Shown here: piece by piece, positions 9,601-9,623 of the stretch | Numbering within the stretch: position 1 is the first letter of the stretch | How the letters are laid out: every line of letters starts with the position of its first letter | NCBI GenBank assembly: GCA_022710255.1 | Contig: JAKLHG010000111.1 | Coordinates: forward strand, 1-9,623 | Source of the DNA: Candidatus Hydrogenedentota bacterium | GTDB lineage: Bacteria; Hydrogenedentota; Hydrogenedentia; Hydrogenedentales; CAITNO01 | DNA length: 9,623 nucleotides | Direction: 5' to 3' | Position numbers and translations under genes: made by a program | Notes under the pieces: generated by a model | The model's database searches: none | The model's input: the letters and a program-made list of their open reading frames with translations, nothing else | Told to the model about the DNA's origin: nothing

Positions 9601-9623
9601 CAGCAAACAAGGAATCGGTCGCC
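3680..9623 (-). CDS. Giant modular extracellular protein (FN3, MAM, GEVED, FGE-sulfatase, Ig-like, dockerin-like), N-terminus off the window
   Basis: An uninterrupted frame of at least 1980 codons ends at the TGA at 3682-3680 and runs past the right edge. The TTG at 9610 is an internal codon of an FN3-like repeat, not the start. Visible modules, with residues counted from the window edge: FN3-like repeats 1-155, MAM-like 160-318, GEVED 320-481, FN3-like 481-573, two unassigned beta-rich segments 575-752 and 752-864, acidic EGE linker 865-898, FGE-sulfatase fold 904-1164, unassigned domain copy 1 1170-1370, three Ig-like plus one HYR-like repeat 1377-1700, GEGE linker, unassigned domain copy 2 1718-1918, dockerin-like module 1921-1980. 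Paired cysteines, Tyr/Trp-rich beta modules and Glu-rich linkers fit a secreted or surface adhesin-like protein. Its signal peptide would lie outside the window. No catalytic site is supported, and the ligand is unknown. It is convergent with the membrane-protein gene and shares no operon here. Confidence 0.92.
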   Translation of the reverse strand, partial: ATDSLFAEGLRTVYTGPGFSVRIGGRLNGLTYYYRVKATRNGWDDSVWRDGDNGCAVTFTCGQPGEMTVPSDNSTGGYLVYWGASITTGVTYVLEEATEADFSEGLRTAYTGASLGTYITDRTGGATYYYRVKATRNGYNDSVLRIGDNGCVVAEHDSGFPYIEDFDGDFHSLENVTGDVGDWTHFGSPTPTEDTGPDTDHSGTGKYLYIESSVCSSDIAAIVITPVIDTGGAPWTSLTFWYHMYGFPVGTLAVHASTDGGATWSENLWSLSGNQKNLWKMATVNLNTSAGRSLRVRFIGTIDIPDSSDMAIDDICIDVARDFGDAADPKYPTLLSHNGARHTISGLYLGAAVDGEVDGQPHADALGDDAKELDDEDGVQFIPPLIPGRQAAATVTASMPGKLDAWVDFNNDGDWNDPEERIFTAYGLAAGTQEVLFNVPATALPTHETFARFRLSASGVLAPTGLAKNGEVEDYTVAIGLAAPVLHPEPPLTPGTSNKLSWPSVLQANEYYVEFDTDNSFATPDGSSGWITPLSYTFAGLVPGQAYYYRARGRTETWPPIDSSMLQTTQADFLANTLVDTLASTGDEVILARTNPQVDVVGGLERTSYEPYGCRMNSYLVTSNTLLTKIEVYFRSTYANNTIEFVVYEGGSTYDAPFNRVHSSFLTNTRTEAGYRSSGNIAVPLSAGNHYLIGVYCGGTFYFYVGDPSASPSFGSHIGTAAENGYPSPKVYGSNRYTTTVGYAFRLTTAAGEYADVGTMVTAPIAPSGFNSWNRLAFNRTVPSATSLTVDILPETGGIPISGYRNVYSGMDISGITVSAIRLRANLSTADNRLTPALRDWTVSWHTGDSFIESGYSDPVWSEQEVVVEGEPVEEGEPGEGEEEGEGEEEGEHEPGDETTIMLPGDVPLKLVWIPAGSFLMGRYPGEEGSYDRESPRHEVMLTQGFWMGKYEVTQGQWLAVRNTWPDAVPNAPSNSYGLGSTYPAYYVSWEDAREFIAALNAYIANTDQGPLTVRLPSEAEWEYACRAGTQTRFYFGDSPDCAGDCSDCAAGVLPGNRTNYLWYCGNNSIVGAKPVGGKLPNAFGLFDMSGNLNEWCEDDWHSDYSGAPADGSAWVATPRKTNRVRRGGAWGSNVVDCRSSNRNSNLADMRGYHVGFRLAAVESIPVDEGVYYSCLQDGAIVGQPAIPPSQLPDQVYYLSDEPLWVSGQPLPVENFRATGQVCDFQWWGVEVDGQGLPCEREHSTFMLQVGSDASGWFWEDLVTAEKEAVTEVSFWNETLNTDVLLTLYKYEVNTLASCCFLDAEAVDHFISIRSISLNDLGETEDGGCYFGWTASLEGDNTLWARDFGGINPYPLSDVSDNLAFCVGGEWYDPCGPDETPPLVELFGADSVVVECGTAYADSGATAFDLCDGDLTGAMVTTNPVNINVPGEYSIAYNVTDTAGNAAEPAIRTVKVVDTQEPDLTLLGVPLVYIECPGNYIDAGATAVDICDGKLTPSIVIAGDTVDPARPGTYIIRYNVSDSSGNAAPEVIRTVTVTDPRPPVITLLGEDFITVECGDAYVDAGATAMDACDGDVSSDIIPVSYVDTGIPAVFTVNYYAMDHRGNYADVAFRTVTVVDTTAPVIVACTPPGPLTPGEGGGAALPDLTETMVVDDVCGTLTYVQDPRAGTIVFEDTRVTLTVTDRGGNADVCEMRVEVGGIGEGEGEGEGEIENAEQYLCPEEGILYGQAVTPPSPAFDLSYRLSDEVLWSPYYPLPVENFTTAGRITTIHWWGVEVNNLGAPCERVQSTFTLKVGSNRTGVMCEYIVTPEKQDLGETWFWDPVWNTDVLLPLYRYDVVFPTGFCQLDPEADNHFISIRSASFAGPDQVMDEGCYFGWATSPEGNHDLWAWAFGSVLPMPLSQPSDNLAFCLAGNEEGPVHPADLNADWRMGISEAIAYLAGWQQGINPLSYAMRAAYLWQNGESYQYLPGEEPPLCWTP
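3683..3862 (-). other. Dockerin-like C-terminal module
   Basis: The last 60 residues start with HPADLNADWRMGISEAIAYL, whose D-x-N-x-D...E spacing (loop positions 1, 3, 5 and 12) matches an EF-hand or dockerin-type calcium loop. They continue with YAMRAAYLWQNGESYQYLPG and end in PPLCWTP. From memory, similar ends occur on other GEGE-linker proteins of Hydrogenedentota-like genomes, so this may be a shared anchoring or sorting signal. The function is inferred. Confidence 0.6.
3870..4470 (-). repeat. Unassigned extracellular domain, copy 2
   Basis: It repeats the landmarks of the 5512-6114 copy: GQAVTPPS, YRLSDEVLW, PLPVENF, IHWWGVEV, PCERVQSTFTLKVGS, NTDVLLPLYRYDV, NHFISIRS, GCYFGWATSPEG and SDNLAFC. 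The two copies flank the Ig-like array, so an internal duplication followed by divergence is the simplest reading. Confidence 0.8.
4474..4525 (-). repeat. GEGE linker 2
   Basis: IGEGEGEGEGEIENAEQ joins the HYR-like repeat to the second copy of the unassigned domain. The coding DNA is a 6-bp-period CT-rich repeat on the plus strand, open to in-frame length change. Confidence 0.85.
4525..4765 (-). other. HYR-like repeat after the Ig-like array
   Basis: The segment runs APVIVACTPPGPL, then LPDLTETMVVDDVCGTLTYV, then VTLTVTDRGGNADVCEMRVE. The P-D-V-D-C and V-TD--GN--C order is typical of HYR domains, related to but distinct from the three preceding repeats. Confidence 0.7.
4750..5495 (-). repeat. 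Three tandem Ig-like repeats
   Basis: Each unit has VEC or IEC, Y-D-GATA-D-CDG, a PG or IPA turn, Y-I-YNVTD or its variant with GN-A, and RTV-VVD at the end. The CDG cysteine codons at 5390-5392, 5150-5152 and 4907-4909 give periods of 240 and 243 bp. This is the pattern of bacterial DUF5011/HYR-type Ig-like repeats, which act as stalks or binding modules in surface proteins. Confidence 0.85.
5512..6114 (-). repeat. Unassigned extracellular domain, copy 1
   Basis: About 200 residues with PPSQLPDQVYYLSDEPLW, PLPVENF, FQWWGVEV, PCERE-STFMLQVGS, NTDVLLTLYKYEV, DHFISIRS, GCYFGWTASLEG and SDNLAFC. The same landmarks recur in the same order at 3870-4470. Several conserved Cys and Trp suggest a disulfide-stabilised beta-rich fold. 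The layout ENF...IxxxxWWG...FxLxVGS...HFISIRS loosely resembles planctomycete-type surface domains, but I cannot name the family. Confidence 0.8.
6132..6912 (-). other. FGE-sulfatase (SUMF1-like, C-type-lectin fold) domain
   Basis: Typical family landmarks are in order: LVWIPAGSFLMG, SPRHEVMLTQGFWMGKYEVT, YYVSWEDAREF, RLPSEAEWEYACRAGT, KLPNAFGLFDMSGNLNEWCE, RRGGAWGSNVVDCRSSNRNS and HVGFRLA. Aerobic formylglycine-generating enzymes use two cysteines five residues apart just after the GGS-W motif. Here the first position is Ser and only the second (codon 6209-6211) is Cys, so catalytic activity is unlikely. An added CAGDCSDC cluster lies in the loop after FYFGDSPD. The domain more likely serves as a stable binding fold. 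Confidence 0.9.
6931..7031 (-). repeat. Acidic EGE-rich linker 1
   Basis: About 33 residues almost wholly of Glu, Gly, Pro and Val (EVVVEGEPVEEGEPGEGEEE and onward) separate the beta-sandwich modules from the FGE-like domain. The DNA is a degenerate short-period purine/pyrimidine-biased repeat, so its length may vary in frame. Confidence 0.85.
7033..7900 (-). other. Two unassigned beta-rich domains before the acidic linker
   Basis: The first (about 7370-7900) has NTLLTKIEVYFRSTYANNTI, FVVYEGGSTYDAPF, PLSAGNHYLIGVYCGG and VGYAFRL: a sandwich-like module of the type that describes an object's vital strands without a named family that I recognise. The second (about 7033-7370) has DVGTMVTAPI, WNRLAFN, TVDILPE and IRLRANLS---NRLTPALRDWTVSW, which resembles repeated segments of other multi-domain surface proteins. 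Both are probably ligand-binding or spacer modules. Confidence 0.5.
8183..8665 (-). other. GEVED domain
   Basis: It starts with FGDAADPKYPTLLSHNGARH and YLGAAVDGEVDGQPHADALG, passes an acidic DDEDGVQF, then has LDAWVDFNNDGDWNDPEE and FARFRLSASG, and ends in NGEVEDYTV, the motif that names the domain. GEVED domains occur in large secreted bacterial proteins. The Asp/Asn-rich FNNDGDWND stretch could bind calcium; that is an inference. Confidence 0.85.
8670..9145 (-). other. MAM-like adhesion domain
   Basis: The segment opens with YIEDFDGDFHSLEN and a DW-HFGSPTPTEDTGP-TDHSGTGKYLYIE stretch. It continues with a T-P-ID-----LTFWYHMYG core, V-ASTDGG-TWSENLW and R-R-IGT, and ends in DMAIDDICI. This order matches the MAM (meprin/A5/mu) beta-sandwich, a jelly-roll fold used for adhesion in extracellular proteins. 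Confidence 0.75.
9160..9623 (-). repeat. Tandem FN3-like repeats with a 288-bp period
   Basis: Two neighbouring units share EGLRT-YTG, TYYYRVKATRNG, DSV-R and GDNGC. The coding word CGGTAGTAAT (plus-strand form) recurs at 9231 and 9519, giving a 288-bp (96-codon) period. The unit at 9446-9623 is cut by the edge, so more copies may follow. Confidence 0.85.

Noticed and set aside
9608..9610. TTG as the start codon of the giant gene
   Set aside because: The frame continues upstream (GCG ACC GAT TCC) and the neighbouring repeat unit shows the same position is inside an FN3-like module.

Overview
The window holds three genes and one repeat-bearing convergent gap. Both outer genes run off the window. 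Nothing in it is a housekeeping or phylogenetic marker. The organism is most likely an uncultured Gram-negative bacterium of the Hydrogenedentota / Lentisphaerota / Planctomycetota kind. This is an inference from the style of the giant secreted protein: Gly-Glu-Gly-Glu linkers, an FGE-sulfatase fold inside a cell-surface protein, a GEVED domain, and a dockerin-like end closing in Pro-Pro-Leu-Cys-Trp. It is not proven.

Layout from left to right. Positions 1-1227 (minus) carry an exported beta-propeller protein of the PQQ-like/WD40-like kind, complete at its signal peptide and cut at the left edge. Positions 1228-1446 are a divergent intergenic region with candidate promoters in both directions. 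Positions 1447-3205 (plus) carry a polytopic membrane protein resembling GT-C glycosyltransferases, split into two frames at a run of eight T. Positions 3206-3679 are a convergent gap with a perfect 29-bp inverted repeat nested inside a wider 11-bp inverted repeat, followed by a separate stem-loop. Positions 3680-9623 (minus) are one open frame of at least 1980 codons that continues past the right edge.

The giant protein, from its missing N-terminal side, reads: tandem fibronectin-III-like repeats, a MAM-like domain, a GEVED domain, another FN3-like domain, two unassigned beta-rich segments, an acidic EGE linker, an FGE-sulfatase (C-type-lectin fold) domain, a roughly 200-residue domain (copy 1), three Ig-like repeats plus one HYR-like repeat, a second GEGE linker, the roughly 200-residue domain again (copy 2), and a 60-residue dockerin-like C-terminal module. 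It looks like a modular surface or extracellular binding protein. No enzymatic activity can be supported.

The three genes are arranged divergently and then convergently, so they do not form an operon, and no shared pathway is visible. What they have in common is the cell envelope: one exported propeller, one membrane protein, one very large surface protein. The most useful leads are the T8 frameshift, the duplicated unassigned domain, the C-terminal module and the nested palindromic repeat.
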